Below, in pieces: positions 22,581-34,115 of a stretch of 64,000 nucleotides of DNA (positions are counted from its first letter, which is position 1; every line of letters starts with the position of its first letter). The stretch is from Gnetum montanum (lineage: Eukaryota > Streptophyta > Gnetopsida > Gnetales > Gnetaceae), in contig MNCI01001825.1 in assembly GCA_015680685.1 (NCBI GenBank), positions 221,005-285,004 on the forward strand, in the 5' to 3' direction. The notes beneath the pieces were generated by a model. The model ran no database searches and was not told the DNA's origin. It saw nothing but the letters and a program-made list of their open reading frames with translations. The translations under genes were made by a program, and so were the position numbers.

Positions 22581-23220
22581 CTAGTTTATACACACTAAAT
22601 CCTCAACTAGCACGAAGGCAAGCACCCAAACACTTACCTTATCATCAAGGAAATCCAAGGTAGTTCCACCTTCAATAACAAGCTTACTATCCAAGTGGAG
22701 CTCCACCATAGCCATATGAGCAATACCAATAGTGGTAGAAATCACAGTTGTGGGGAATGCCATTGCCAAGATAACAATACCCTTATATACAATTAGATCC
22801 ATATGGGTACTATGTTCAACAACCCATTTTTCCACAAAGGTCTACAAGCCATGCCTCATTCCAACATCACTATTATCCTCTAGAGTATCATTAAACCCAT
22901 TCACCATCTACTTGAGGGAAGCACCGATATCCATACCACCCTTTGCATCCATTTGCACACATCTCTCTACCCTCAACCTAGTTACCTCCTACTCTGTCTA
23001 TGTAGGGTAAAATTCCCCCACAACCATAGAAATGAAATGCTATGAGGGCTATATCTCTAGCACCCTTCCAGTTGAGTGATTTGGACAATTGATCTAGGAA
23101 ACCACCATTTTTCTGACCCAACAATCCTCCCAAACCCTCACAACCTAATGTGGTTAGTCATTGTATATCTCTAGCACCCTCATCCTCTTCATCAAACACA
23201 TTTGAAAATCCTTCAAACCA
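22581..23220 (+). pseudogene. Element B gag-protease linker, degraded
   Basis: This is a Pro/Ser/Thr-rich strip. It reads through several frames between the knuckle and the protease. The plus frame around 22732-23010 has no recognised domain. It corresponds in position to 30671-31200 of element C. Confidence 0.45.
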
Positions 23221-23830
23221 AATGCCACCTCAAATCCACATTGTGATGTTAACTCATGCTATCTCCAATTGGATCAAGGTTGGCAACCTTCCCATGAAAA
23301 GATCTAACTAGGAAGTCCTCTTATTTACTTATAGATCACTGGACATGAGATATGCAAGCCTCTTTTTGATTCTAGTTCCAATGTCAATCTCATCTCCTAT
23401 GACATGTACAAGGCTTAGAACCTACCACACCTCAAGAGGAGCAATATCCATTTGGAATTAGTAGACCAGTCAATCATTGTCCCTTTGGGGTTAGTGGAGG
23501 ACATCATGGCCACAATTTGTGGGTGGTCCTATCCTACTAATTTTCTAGTAATTAAGGTAGAAAACTACAAAGGAGACTTTCCCATCATTATGGGACATGC
23601 ATGATTAAGCATTGTTAATGCACGAATGGGCATCAAGGACCTCTCCTTGGAAATCTCCAAGGAAAATGATTTTGGATGGCTTGAGAACAAGTGAGTTCCA
23701 TGCATCAAATGCAATGATAACAAGTGAAATTGCATGCAAAAAATTTGGTCTATTAAAAATATATTCATCAAAGCATGTAATCAGTGTGCACATGAAACTG
23801 ATATCCAAAGGTGCCTATACATAGCAGCCA
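23221..23830 (+). pseudogene. Element B aspartic protease
   Basis: The plus strand reads, with frame changes, a retropepsin-like domain: SNVNLISYDMYKA, NIHLELVDQSIIVPLGLVED and GDFPIIMGHA*LSI (expected GRAWLS). The catalytic Asp-Thr/Ser-Gly region is damaged. Elements C (30116-30670) and A (about 44080-44640) carry the same domain in better or similar condition. The enzyme cuts the gag-pol polyprotein. Confidence 0.7.
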
Positions 23831-23999
23831 TAAAACCAGAGGGCACCTAGTGGTTGATAGCTAACTCTAATAGTAGCATACTATCCATGAAACCTACTTA
23901 GAGCCTAGCATGTGCCTATGTTGAGGGCATGGATGAAATCAAGCAAGTTCATGACCAACTCTTTGATGATCAAAATGATGATACCTATTGGGGAGAGTT

Positions 24000-24343
24000 A
24001 GAAATCCCTAATCATTTCAAGTAAGAGCCCCTAGAGTTAAAAATACTACCAGTTGGCATGGAGTATGTAGTTTTAAAAAATGGCAAGTTGATTATAATTA
24101 ATGCAAATCTTGCTCCCGAACAAAAAGATAAGCTGTTTGAGGTGGTCAACAAATGGCCAACAGCCTTTGCTTAATCATATCTAGAACTAACTAGAATCGA
24201 TCCAAGGATATGCCAGCATCATATCTACACTGACCCAACCATGAAGCCAAGAAGGCACACCACAACGGGGGTTAAATCCCAAGTTGAAGTAGATCATCAA
24301 AGAGGAAATAAAATAACTCCTCAAGGTAGGGTTCATTTATCCC
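24000..24343 (+). pseudogene. Element B reverse transcriptase, start
   Basis: The plus-strand frame shows the RT lead-in: LPVGMEYVVLKNGKLIIINAN-like sequence, a VVNKWPTAFA block, and near 24290 IKEEIK*LLKVGFIYP. It stops abruptly at about 24343, where element C begins. The RT picks up again at 34116 with VLDTISRHY. By comparison with element A (about 45165-45303), roughly 46 codons between FIYP and VLDT are missing. Confidence 0.7.
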
Positions 24344-25071
24344 AAACTTGTATGTCACAATTATATGGTTAATCGTTGTCTTGCCAAACTTACTTGTATG
24401 TCACAATTGTATGGTAAAGTAAGCTTGAGGCATATGATTTTTATATCTTTTATGTTTTTATGTACTGTGCTAATAGGGAAGGATAGAGATAACTAAGTGA
24501 CTAATTTAACTTAACTGATCATTAACTAAATTCTAACTAATCCTAACACCAGCATCCGTTCTCACTTGCTGTACACATCCTGAACTACTGCAACATTATT
24601 GGGATTACCAAACGCTAATCGTTATTGGGTTACCAAGTATTACATGCATGCTTGAAGTGATCGTACTATGTGTGTTTACTTAAGAAAGTTTAGTATGAGA
24701 GAAGACATTAATTAACTAGGAAAGCATTTATTAATATCAATTAACACTAATTAATCTATTTTGGATGCGGAAAGGTTTATCATAAAGTTCGTCTTTATTG
24801 CCGTATACAAGGTGTGCTAAGGTACACAATGCTTGAATAAAGATCCGTTCACTTTATGACTCCTGCTATGGGCACATAGAAATAATTCTAACTCTGAGAG
24901 GGAGAAAAGGCAAGAGTTTAGCTAAGGATCTAAATATCTATTCCAAAACTAAGGGTGTCTTTCTCTTATTTATAGGCAAGGAGATAGGTCCCGATATCGG
25001 GTATCCGACATCGCATGGTAGGCTCCGATATCGCGGATGCAATATCGTAGCCCCAATATCGTGATTCATCA
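24344..25071 (-). mobile_element. Element C: 3' LTR, truncated
   Basis: Aligns by eye with 33428-34115, for example CCAAACTTACTTGTATGTCA and the ACTAATTAATCTATTTTGGA block. It has TATTTATA (TATA box on the minus strand) at 24967-24974 and ends GTGATTCATCA at 25071. The first about 118 bp present in the right LTR are absent. A short strip (CTTGTATGTCACAATT.TATGG) is doubled at the break. Confidence 0.85.
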
Positions 25072-25092
25072 TACCCCCATGACTAAATGAAA
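25072..25092 (-). promoter_or_regulatory. Element C polypurine tract
   Basis: On the minus strand the bases before the 3' LTR read TTTAGTCATGGGGGTA. Element B has exactly the same stretch before its 3' LTR at 41734-41748. The polypurine tract primes plus-strand DNA synthesis in the reverse transcription of LTR elements. Confidence 0.8.
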
Positions 25093-27040
25093 ACTTGTCC
25101 TTGAGTTCCTTACAAAATATTGGGAAGGTATGGGATTATTGACTAATTGACAACTAATGGTGGAATGGGATGACAGACTCAACGTGCCTAGTGAATAGAT
25201 CAATAAGCATATTACAACATTAGTGTTCATGACCATTGTGGTGAACACTAGGACATAAATGAAATCCAAACCTTTATTTGGTAACTTGAAGAGAAAGAGA
25301 GAGAGAGAGAGAAAGAAGATGAAGCTTGTTGCTGCCAAAGCCAAGATTGCACCTTCCATTGTTTAGCCATAGCCACACCACCAAACTTGATCCTTTCATA
25401 AACGCTCCAATTTTGGTTCATCCTGAGTGCTTCCTCCAAGCCCGGTCCATTGTTTGTATGAACATCATCTACACACACAACATAGTCACAAATGAGCAAG
25501 GATAGATGAACCACAATGCAATTGATGCCTTGCCTCGATATGAAGTGCATTGGCTGAGTTGTGGTTATGGCAGAAGCTGGTTCGAAGATTTATCACTAGT
25601 GACTACCCAAGGTGTAGGGATTAGGCAAATAGTAGAATGAAAAAAATTGAAAAATTTGTGCCAGGGCCCCCACAACTAAGAGTGAACCTCCGATAGCTAT
25701 AAGATGGAAAAATATGAGGAACAAGAAAGATGGGAAAAATAACAATGGCAACGTCAATAAAATGGATGTCATGGATGGGGATGAAATAAGAAATGATTGA
25801 TCACAGGAAATTTTAAGGAAAATAAGTTAACAATTGCACCAAAAAGGAATGCCAGTGGGTCCTTCCCAAAGCAAGCTCATGCCCTTTATGCCCTATAAAA
25901 TCCACAACCAAAAAGTCTATAGGCTCTAGGAATGTCATTTGGAAGCAAGAGTTAAAAACTTACCCACAAGAATTCACCAAAGAAAAACAATGCATCAACC
26001 CAGAGATGAACTAATGGTTAAATTGGCAATAAGGTGGAAAATAGAAAGAAAGATGGAGAGGAGAGAATGAAATGAAATCCCAAGAACAAGGTTGTGTAAA
26101 GTCCTTGTGTATTTCATGGTTAATGTGACTGAGTAGAACTCATTCCAAATTCGGACTCAAACTAACCATATTCAGTGATCTCACATCAATACACTTGGTC
26201 AATCCATCCTCTTGAAGCAACCAAAATGCCTCCACAAAGAGTGACCACCATCCCAAGGAGAGCGAGATGGAGAAGCAAGAAGCGAGAAAGGGCCTTAGTT
26301 AGAGGGAACCTTCAAGTATGGGTAACATGTCTTTCCAGTGCCATAACCAGTGCTTGTAGCCCATATTGCTTTATTATGTCTAAGGGGTGTGCTTTGAATT
26401 CTCACTTTTTCCTCTTCTCTTTTTTATTTTTTTTTGCATGCGCACCACACCATGGAAAGACTTATCTTTATTTACTTAGCTTCCTGATATTTGATTGATG
26501 GCAGAATGGCAGAAAACCCAAGAAAAAGCATTCAAGCACCTAAGAGAATGGCCAGCACAAATGCATCGAATCCCCTTGAGGTTACATCCTTTTTATCCTT
26601 TGAGTCTTTCCTTGGTTTGAAAAATACCCAGCCACTAATTTATTAACAAGTTTACTTAGAAAAAAGGGACTGTACAGTTCCAAGCCAAAAGAGACCATAG
26701 AGTTGAATAGATGAGTGGATGGCATGGACTCATTGCCTTTTTTACCAAAAGAACCATACCTTAATATCAGAATCATAATTCAAAGATAAAAACTAAATGT
26801 TAGTAATCAATATGATATAATTCAACCCACCATCGTGAGCATTTATTGGATGACGAATAAAAGTAAATCAAGCAAACAAAGAAATAGTAAAAATATGAAT
26901 GATGGTGTAAAATAAAAATAAGAAAAGTTGGAAAATTGTGTAAAACAAAAATTTGTAAAATAAGAATTCAAAAAGAATTGAGGGCCTAGAACGGTTAGTA
27001 GAGGTTGCCATCTCCCCCACAACTAAGTTGGAAGGAGGAT
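25093..27040 (-). mobile_element. Element C 3' untranslated region
   Basis: No coding frame with recognisable motifs. The part about 26100-26990 aligns by eye, in reverse complement, with 36550-37450 of element B (the strips with TTTTACAC, CATGTTACCCAT and GAATTCAAAGCACACCCCTTA). The region between this and the LTR is only about 1 kb, whereas B has about 4.3 kb there including its third ORF. A short GA repeat is at 25293-25315. Confidence 0.65.
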
Positions 27041-27042
27041 AT

Positions 27043-28190
27043 CTAAAATAGTGAGCAAGGTTGTCCACCAACAAAGGTAGCATGTGTACTGGCTATCCTA
27101 CGCTCATGGAAAGGTTTGGTTTGTTGCACATTGACCAATGATTTCTTGTCTGGGCTCTTAAGTTTGTATATTATCATGACCCCTAAAGGAAAATTTGCAT
27201 AAATAATATAAGGTATTTCCCACAATGTTTGAAATTTAGTATGTTGTGGCACATGTGTGGGATTCTAGTAGAGAACATTATCTCCTAGTTGATATTTAAC
27301 TTTCCTAATTCTTACATCATGAAATTGTTTATTGAATGCCTTGTGCAATTTATTAGATGACAAGGCAGCTAGTCAGTTTTCATATAGCAAGTTAAGGGTT
27401 ACTAACTATTGTTTCTGTGCTAGATCAAGGTCAAGGTTGAGGTCACATGTCATGGATAGTGTATGGAGCTCAGTTTGAATGGGAAGCATTAGTAATTTAC
27501 CGTACACTAACTCATAGGGAGAGTAGCCTGTAGGGAGTTTCCATATGGAGTAGTATGCCCAAAGAGCATCATTCAGTTTAGTGCTCTAGTCTTGCCTAAA
27601 CTTGCTAATAGTTCTTGTCAATATTTTTGTAATCTCCCTATTGGTGACTTCGACTTGACTATTCACTTGGGGGTGGTATGGTGTTGTCAGTTTGTGTTCA
27701 ACCCCTAAGCGTTATATTAATTTCTGAAAAGTTGCAACTATGAAGTGTGTACCATTGTCTAAAATAAGTGCACGTAGCACACAAAACCTATTTATGATTT
27801 GTTGTTGAAAAAATCATGCATCTGTAGATGATGTACAATCCTTAACAGCATCTAATTCTGCCCATTTTGTAAGGTAATCAATGGCAACAATAATATAAGC
27901 TTTTCCATTGGACATTGGTGTAATTGGCTCCATAAAATCAATTCCCCAAATGTCAAAGGGTTTTAAAGGTTGGATCCATTGTTGTGGGCCATCCATTCTA
28001 GCAGTCATTCCCCCATCATGTTGATAGTGCTCACAAGATTGGATGAAACGATGGACATCCCGAAACAATGTAGGCCAATAATATCATACAAGTAGGATCT
28101 TATTGGCTATTCGTTTCCCAACATAATGACCCCCACAAGGGCCCTCATGAGCATCTTGGAGAACTTGTAGTTGATCTATATCGGGAACAC
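27043..28190 (-). pseudogene. Element C integrase
   Basis: Minus-strand translation gives, in order, the HHCC zinc domain (AHEGPCGGHYVGKR then CEHYQHDGG), and the catalytic core with the first Asp in IWGIDFMEPI, the second in LILDNGTHF and the Glu in HPQVNSQVEVTNREITK. The C-terminal part has LGDNVLY, THVPQHTKF and PFHERR. Several stops interrupt it (near 28080, 27780, 27720 and 27590). The enzyme inserts element DNA into the genome. No chromodomain is seen at the C-terminus. Confidence 0.85.
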
Positions 28191-29700
28191 ACCATCAAAC
28201 CAAGCCATTGGAACACACTTTGTAAAGCTGCCCATTGATCTCCATAAAGTATTTGGCTTGGTGAAGAAACTGTTGTTTCTTTTTAAGGTTTAACTCTTGT
28301 GGTATTTTTTGGGTGAGGAGATAGGTAAGAATGCTACTATACCAGTTTGTCTCCGTGGGTGATTGATTATTCACTACACTAGTAAAGAGAAATTCATTAG
28401 GGAAATGATCAGAAATTGGATACTCTTCCTCTTTGTTGTCCCATCGCAATCAATATAAATGATCCACAACTACATTCACAATGCCTTTGCAATCAACCAT
28501 TGTTAAATTGAACTCTTGTAGGATTACAGACAATCGTATGATGTGAGGGCTTACCATTGGCTTATTCATGAGGAACTGGATTGCACTATGATCTGTATGT
28601 ATATATACTTTATATCCCAATACATAGTCTCTAAACTTTTCTAGTGCAAACACTACAATCATTAATTCTTTCTCTATTGTAGTGTAGTTAAGTTGTGCAC
28701 CAGTGATACTTTTACTTGCACAGTGGATGTAATAAGGATGCTTTTGGTCATCTAATTGTGTAAGTATAGCTCCTAAGGCATAGTTGGATGTGTTAGTCAT
28801 GATATAGAATGGTTTGGACCAGTCAAGAGCTTGTAGAATGGGTTTTTCTACTAGCTTCTATTTTAAAGTTTGGAAAGCTAGATGGCATTCCCTGGTCCAT
28901 TTGAAAGGTACACCCTTTTTCATTAATTTCACTAATGGTTTGGAAACCTTTGAAAAGTTCTTAATAAATCTCCTATAGTAGCTAGTGTGTCCAAGGAATG
29001 ATCGAATATCTTTGATAGTTTCCAATTGATGGATAATCCTTGGATAACTTTGATTTTCTCTAGGTCTACCTATATCCTTGTGTGTGAGATTTTGTGCCCT
29101 AGTACTATGCCTTCTTGGATCATCAAATGGATTTTCTACTAGTTGAGCCTCAAATTGGTTTCTACACATCTTTTTAATACTTTCTCTAACCGATCCAAGG
29201 CTTAATCAAAGTTTGCTCCATAAGTGGAGAAGTCATCCATAAATACCTCCACACCATTTCCTATCTGCTACTGGAATATGCTTAGAACTAATCGTTGAAA
29301 TGTTGTAGGGGCATTATACAAGCCAAATGACATTTGTTTGTATGCAAATGTTCCCCAAGGATTGGTGAACATAGTCTTGGCATAGTGGATGTACCCATCT
29401 AGAAAACTATAGTAGTGATGCCCTATGATGGTATCTAAGACTTGGTCAAAAAATGGTAATGGAAAGTGATCTTTGAATGTTGTCATATTTAGTAGCCTAA
29501 AATCTATGCACACCCTTCATTTGCCTCCCTTTTTAGGCACAATAACTAAGGGGCTAACCTATTCACTATCAGCAATAGGGTATATTGACCTAGCCTTGAG
29601 AAGTTGTTCGATTTCTTCCTTAACTACTTGTTTCAACTTTGGGTTCAATTACCTTTGTGATTGTCTTTGAGGCTTCATGGAGGGGTCAATGTAAATTTTG
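28191..29700 (-). pseudogene. Element C reverse transcriptase and RNase H
   Basis: The RT (about 29700-28860, minus) starts with KQVVKEEIEQLLKARSIYP, then KKGGK.RVCIDFRLLN, DHFPLPFFDQVLDTI, YYSFLDGYIHY, and the catalytic FMDDF near 29235-29250. The thumb region contains IRSFLGHTSYYRRFIKNFSK. RNase H (28800-28450) has the conserved DHSAIQFLMNKP and a first Asp-like block near MTNTSNYALGAILTQL. The domains are in standard Ty3 order. There are only a few stops, so this is the best-kept pol of the nest. Confidence 0.87.
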
Positions 29701-30115
29701 TGTTGGCATATCCTAAGGTCTATTTCAGTTAATTTAGGATATGATCAAGTGAAGGCTTTCGACCATTTATTTATCACATTTAGTAGTCTCTCTTTTTTGT
29801 TGCAGAGTAAGCTTCACATTAATAATTAACAGTTTTCCATTTTTAAGGAACGTGTATTCCATACCGGTGGGCAATGGTTTCAACTTGAGGGGCTCCTACT
29901 TAAATTTCTTAAGGATTTCCAAATTTTCCCAGTTGATATTTTTAAGGCTAATACTTGGAAGTTGGTGGTGGACTTTCTCTATTAATGTAAGTACAAGTCA
30001 AACCCTCAGTTGGTTCCATGCATATGATTGAACTGCTTTCTTGATTAGCTGTAAGCCATTGGGTGTCTTCTTATCATCTGGCTACTACATACAAGCATCT
30101 TTCTATGTTGATCAC

Positions 30116-30670
30116 TTATGCACACTGATTGCATGTACGTAGTGCTAAACTTTTTACAAACCATGACCTCTGCACGTAATTACACCCCGTGTCATTATAT
30201 GCGATGCATGGAACTTTCTTCTTCTCAATCTTTCCAAATGTATTTTCCTTTGATATTTCTAGGGAAAGATCATGGATTCCTAGGCATGCATCGATGGTAC
30301 TTAGCCATGCCCTTCCCATTATGATTGGGAAGTCCCCCTTATTGTTGTTCACCTAGATCACTAGGAAGTCAATTGGGTACAACCACCCACAAATAGTGAT
30401 AAAAATGTCCTCCACTAGTCCCAATGGGACAGTGATGGACTGGTCGACCAACTCTAGATGGATGTTGCTCTTTTTCAATGGAGGTAGGTTCCAAGCCTTG
30501 TACATTTCTTGAGAGATTAAATTGACACCAGCACCTAAATCCAATAGAGCCTTGCATGGTTCATTTCTAGAAATTTGTAAATATATCAGAGGACTCCTAG
30601 GATTAGAGAATTTCCTAGGAAGATGGCTAGCTTTGATCCAATCAGTGATGGCATGTGTTAGCATGACCAT
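30116..30670 (-). pseudogene. Element C aspartic protease
   Basis: Two minus-strand frames (30670-30353 and 30352-30116) are joined by one in-frame TAG. The first contains NEPCKALLDLGAGVNLIS, where DLGA stands for the usual DTGA or DSGA active-site loop. It then has NIHLELVDQSITVPLGLVED. The second contains DFPIIMGRAWLSTIDACLG, the conserved GRAWL flank. The active-site change from Thr/Ser to Leu would be inactivating, which fits a dead copy. Confidence 0.8.
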
Positions 30671-31199
30671 ATGTGTTGAGTGCAGTGGTTAGGTTGAAGG
30701 AGGCTCCAAAGTTTTGATTGATACTGAGGTGTCTAAGGAATTAGCCTCTTGTGATTGCAAGGGCTTGGTTGGATTGTTGGTTCTAAAGAAAGGCCTTTTC
30801 TTCATGTAGTTTTCAAAACCAACAGTAGGTTGAGAGTTGACAACCCTTGTGGCATTGCGTTGCTACAATTGGGTAGGGGGTTCACCTTACATCGTGGGAG
30901 CAAATGGTAGTGGAGCTATTGGTGGAAGAGGTGTAGCTGGATGAGATGGATAGTATGTTTGTAGAATATCACTCCTAGGGGAAGGAGTTCTATAATACTC
31001 ACGAGCTTGGTAGTGAGGTTGAGTAATGTGACCCGTGCACGTAATATCCATACAGGTTAGGTTGCCGGTAAGGATACTATTGCCTTGGTGATGGCATTCC
31101 CCATTATTGTGGGTATTGCCACTATTGATACTACTCGATTGGTTGTGGTGGAGTTCCACCTAGATAATATGTTAAGGGTTGGTGAAACTACCTTGGGTT

Positions 31200-33050
31200 A
31201 CCTTGAGGATAAAGTAACCTTCGAGGTGTTTGCTTTTTGTTTAATCATGGGTTGAGTGCATACATCCCAGACTCCTACAAATGTGAGATTATAGGGCAAC
31301 ATCGCTTAGGATGGTTATATTGACATATCTCACATCCACTATCATTGTCTATTTCTAAATCCATAACCTCTTCAATGATGACAACTTTTCCCTTACCTTT
31401 GCTATGTGCATGTTCAGCTTCTCTCTATTTTCTTTTTTCGCAATCACTACCTTGCTCTTGAGACTCCTTGACTATTTTAAGAATAGTTTGAAATCTATTG
31501 TCTAGGGAATCCCACATTTGTTCTACCTTTGTCGATACTTCTGATGTCATCTTTTGGATAGACAAAGTTTTCCTATTCACCATCTCTTTGAGTGATGATT
31601 CTTCTTCATCCTCACAAAATATTACTCTCCTCTTCTAGAGGGAAGGATCTTAGTTATACTCTTTTACTCTTTCTCTCTTTTGTAGCTCACCTTCTTCCTT
31701 AGCAACTTGCTCCAATAGTCTTTGAATTTTATGGGACCTAAGCTCAGATAGTCTTCCTTGGGCATAAGTCCCAAGGGTTCTTCTGGTTTCATGCCTAAGC
31801 CCATCTATGAGATGGCGTAATTGATCCCTTTGTGAATAACCATGGCCAAGACAATGATGTAACAGTGCATAGTATCAACCCATGGCAACATCCAGGGTTC
31901 ATGTCCTCCTTGTTTCCATCCTTGGATTTTCTTTCGTAAGTTAGACAGTTGGGAGTATGTTTGGTACTTGTTGTTGAATAGTTCTAACATAGTACTTCAC
32001 CTACAAATAGACTCTAGTTCTAAGGACTAGTACCAGCTTTCCACTTCTTTAACTAGTGTCTATGGGAATAACTTAAGTTTTTACCATTCATTCTCTATGT
32101 TTTGTAAGGCACACGCATCATGGAATGCTTGTAAGTGGTTCTAAGGATCAACGTTGTATCCCCCTTCAAATTGTGGGATGTTGTTCATATCTAATCTTGT
32201 GATCCTACTATCTTTTTGGTGCCTTGTTGGGATTCTAACAGCCTTAGTTATGTCTAACATACTTTGAGTAGTGAGTAGGACTTCATCATGATCATCTTGT
32301 CCATGGCATCTATGATGCCTACGTTGTTGCCTACTCTTCCTTCTTCTATGTTGTGATTCTCTAGAGTGCCTTTGTCCCCTTTCCTAGCTGTTTCTTTTAT
32401 GACTTCCACTTTGCCTACCTTTATCCCCATGGTCTTTTTCTTTATGACTACATCTAGATACTGAAGGAGAGGGTGAAGGAGATGATGAAGGTGAAGAAGA
32501 AGGAAAACCATCACCATGACGGTGTTTGCTACCTTCTCTTCGGCGGTCTCAGCCTCGATCACAATTGCGACTAGAATGTCCATCTTTATCATGTGTCCGT
32601 GTCCCTTTTTCAGATCCTTTGTGCCCAGGGGTATCAGAACCTGGGTTATGAATAGTGGAATGAAGGTTCTGATACAAAACCCCTTGGCCAAATTCAAGGG
32701 AAGGAATATCATTGTGTGGGCAATTGCTTGAGGTAGGTTCACCACCCTCATTTTTGCTTTAGACATGTGGAACATCTTGGGACCACTTACCCTTTAAAGA
32801 CTTATGATGTCTCTCCTATTGCAAGTCCCTTTGATGTTTTACCTTCGTGGGATAGTATTATTTCGAGTCATGCTCTTACACAACCTCTTCCATGTGTAAG
32901 TGTTGCATGCCAATTCATGTGAGAGCACGAAGAAGCATGCTTGGGATTGAACGATCAGGAAGTAACACTATGTTACCTTCTAAGTCTCACCAATGCAGTT
33001 GTTCATCTTGATGGAGGATAAAGGTGAATTCTAGTATATACTCATCTGGA
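31200..33050 (-). pseudogene. Element C gag
   Basis: From right to left on the minus strand: a decayed N-terminal region, an Arg/Ser/His-rich linker (about 32250-32700, with RGRDRREEGSKHRHGDG), and the capsid domain (about 32270-31700, with IPQFEGGYNVDP, KLKLFP and IQGWKQGGHEP). A C-terminal CEICQYNHPKRCC lies near 31285-31325. That knuckle has the form C-x2-C-x3-H-x3-C-C, one residue short of the canonical CCHC spacing. Stops are common. Confidence 0.72.
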
Positions 33051-33288
33051 TGAATATATACGACTCAAACCTATTAAGGGATTGGCATATCAACATCATG
33101 TGTATTACACCGTCGATTGTTTCCTATTTCAAACTTAGGCGGTGAAGCACTTTCGTACGAAGAAGGAAACATACTTTTCTATTCAGTGTGTAATGTATTC
33201 TTGTTTATTATTTTCTCAACCAACCCTAAGGGTTCACTCCAATGATGTGAATAATTTTCTAAGTTCTAATTAGTGCACAAACAACTAA

Positions 33289-33307
33289 GTCCCCGACAAC
33301 AGTGCCA
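33289..33307 (-). promoter_or_regulatory. Element C primer binding site
   Basis: On the minus strand TTGGCACTGTTGTCGGGGA, one of the better-kept tRNA-Asp-type sites. It lies directly beside the LTR end (AAGATGAGCGG on the plus strand, expected AATGATGAG). Confidence 0.8.
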
Positions 33308-34115
33308 AAGATGAGCGGTGAGGTACCCCTACGCTTAACCATATGAATACGAGTGTTTCACACACGATCTAGTCGAATTCCAAGGACTAAGTGCTTATGC
33401 ACCTTTTTGAAACAAGAATGGGTTTGTTAATCATTATCTTCCCAAACTTACTTGTATGTCACGATTGTATGGTTAAGTAAGCTTGAGGCATATGATTTTT
33501 ATATCTATTATGTTTTTATGTCCTATGCTAATAGGAAAGGAGAGAGATAACTAAGTGACTAATTTAACTTAACTACTCATTAACTAAGTTCTAACTAATC
33601 CTAACACCAGCATCTATTCTCAATTTCCGTACACATCCTGAACCAGTGCAACACTACTGGGATTACCAAATCCTAATTGTTACTGGGTCACCAAGTATTA
33701 CACGCATGCTCGAAGTGATCGTACTCTGTGCATTTACTTAAGAAAGTGTATGGTGAGAGAAGACATTAATTAACTAGGAAAGCATTTAATAACATTAATT
33801 AACACTAATTAATCTATTTTGGATGCTGCAAGGTTTATCATAAAGTTTTTCTTTATTGCCGTACACAAGGTGTGCTCAAGTACACAATGCTCGAATAAAG
33901 TTCTATTCAATTTATGACTCCTACTACAGGCATGCAAAAATAATTCTAACTCTGAGAGGGAGAAAAGGCAAGAGTTCAGCTAAGGGTCTAACTATCTATT
34001 ACAAAACCAAGTGTGCCCACCTCTTATCTATAGGCAAGGAGATAGGTCCTGATATTGGGTATCTAACATCGCATGGCAGGCTCCAATATCACAGACCTGA
34101 TATCACAATTCATCA
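33308..34115 (-). mobile_element. Element C: 5' LTR
   Basis: An 808-bp LTR in minus orientation, ending CACAATTCATCA on the plus strand. It matches 24344-25071 over most of its length. ACTGGGATTACCAA and ACTGGGTCACCAAG motifs are near 33655-33695, and CCGATATC-like palindrome remnants are near 34050-34110. The TATA box is mutated (CTATAGATAA on the minus strand, near 34026). Element B sequence (RT, VLDTISRHY) resumes immediately after it. Confidence 0.85.

Larger units (their letters stand above)
24344..34115 (-). mobile_element. Element C: Ty3/gypsy retrotransposon inserted antisense in element B
   Basis: Minus-strand order from right to left: 5' LTR (33308-34115), primer site, gag, protease, RT, RNase H, integrase, 3' untranslated part, polypurine tract and truncated 3' LTR (24344-25071). 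The span is 9.8 kb. It belongs to the same family as A and B but has no third ORF. The left LTR lacks about its last 118 bp, and about 138 bp of B are missing at the same junction, so one deletion may have removed both. The target duplication is therefore lost. Confidence 0.88.

Noticed and set aside
32254-32775. Minus-strand open frame of 173 codons rich in Val, Ile and Lys
   Set aside because: The overlapping frame encodes the Arg/Ser/His-rich linker of element C gag. The low-complexity linker makes a long chance frame.
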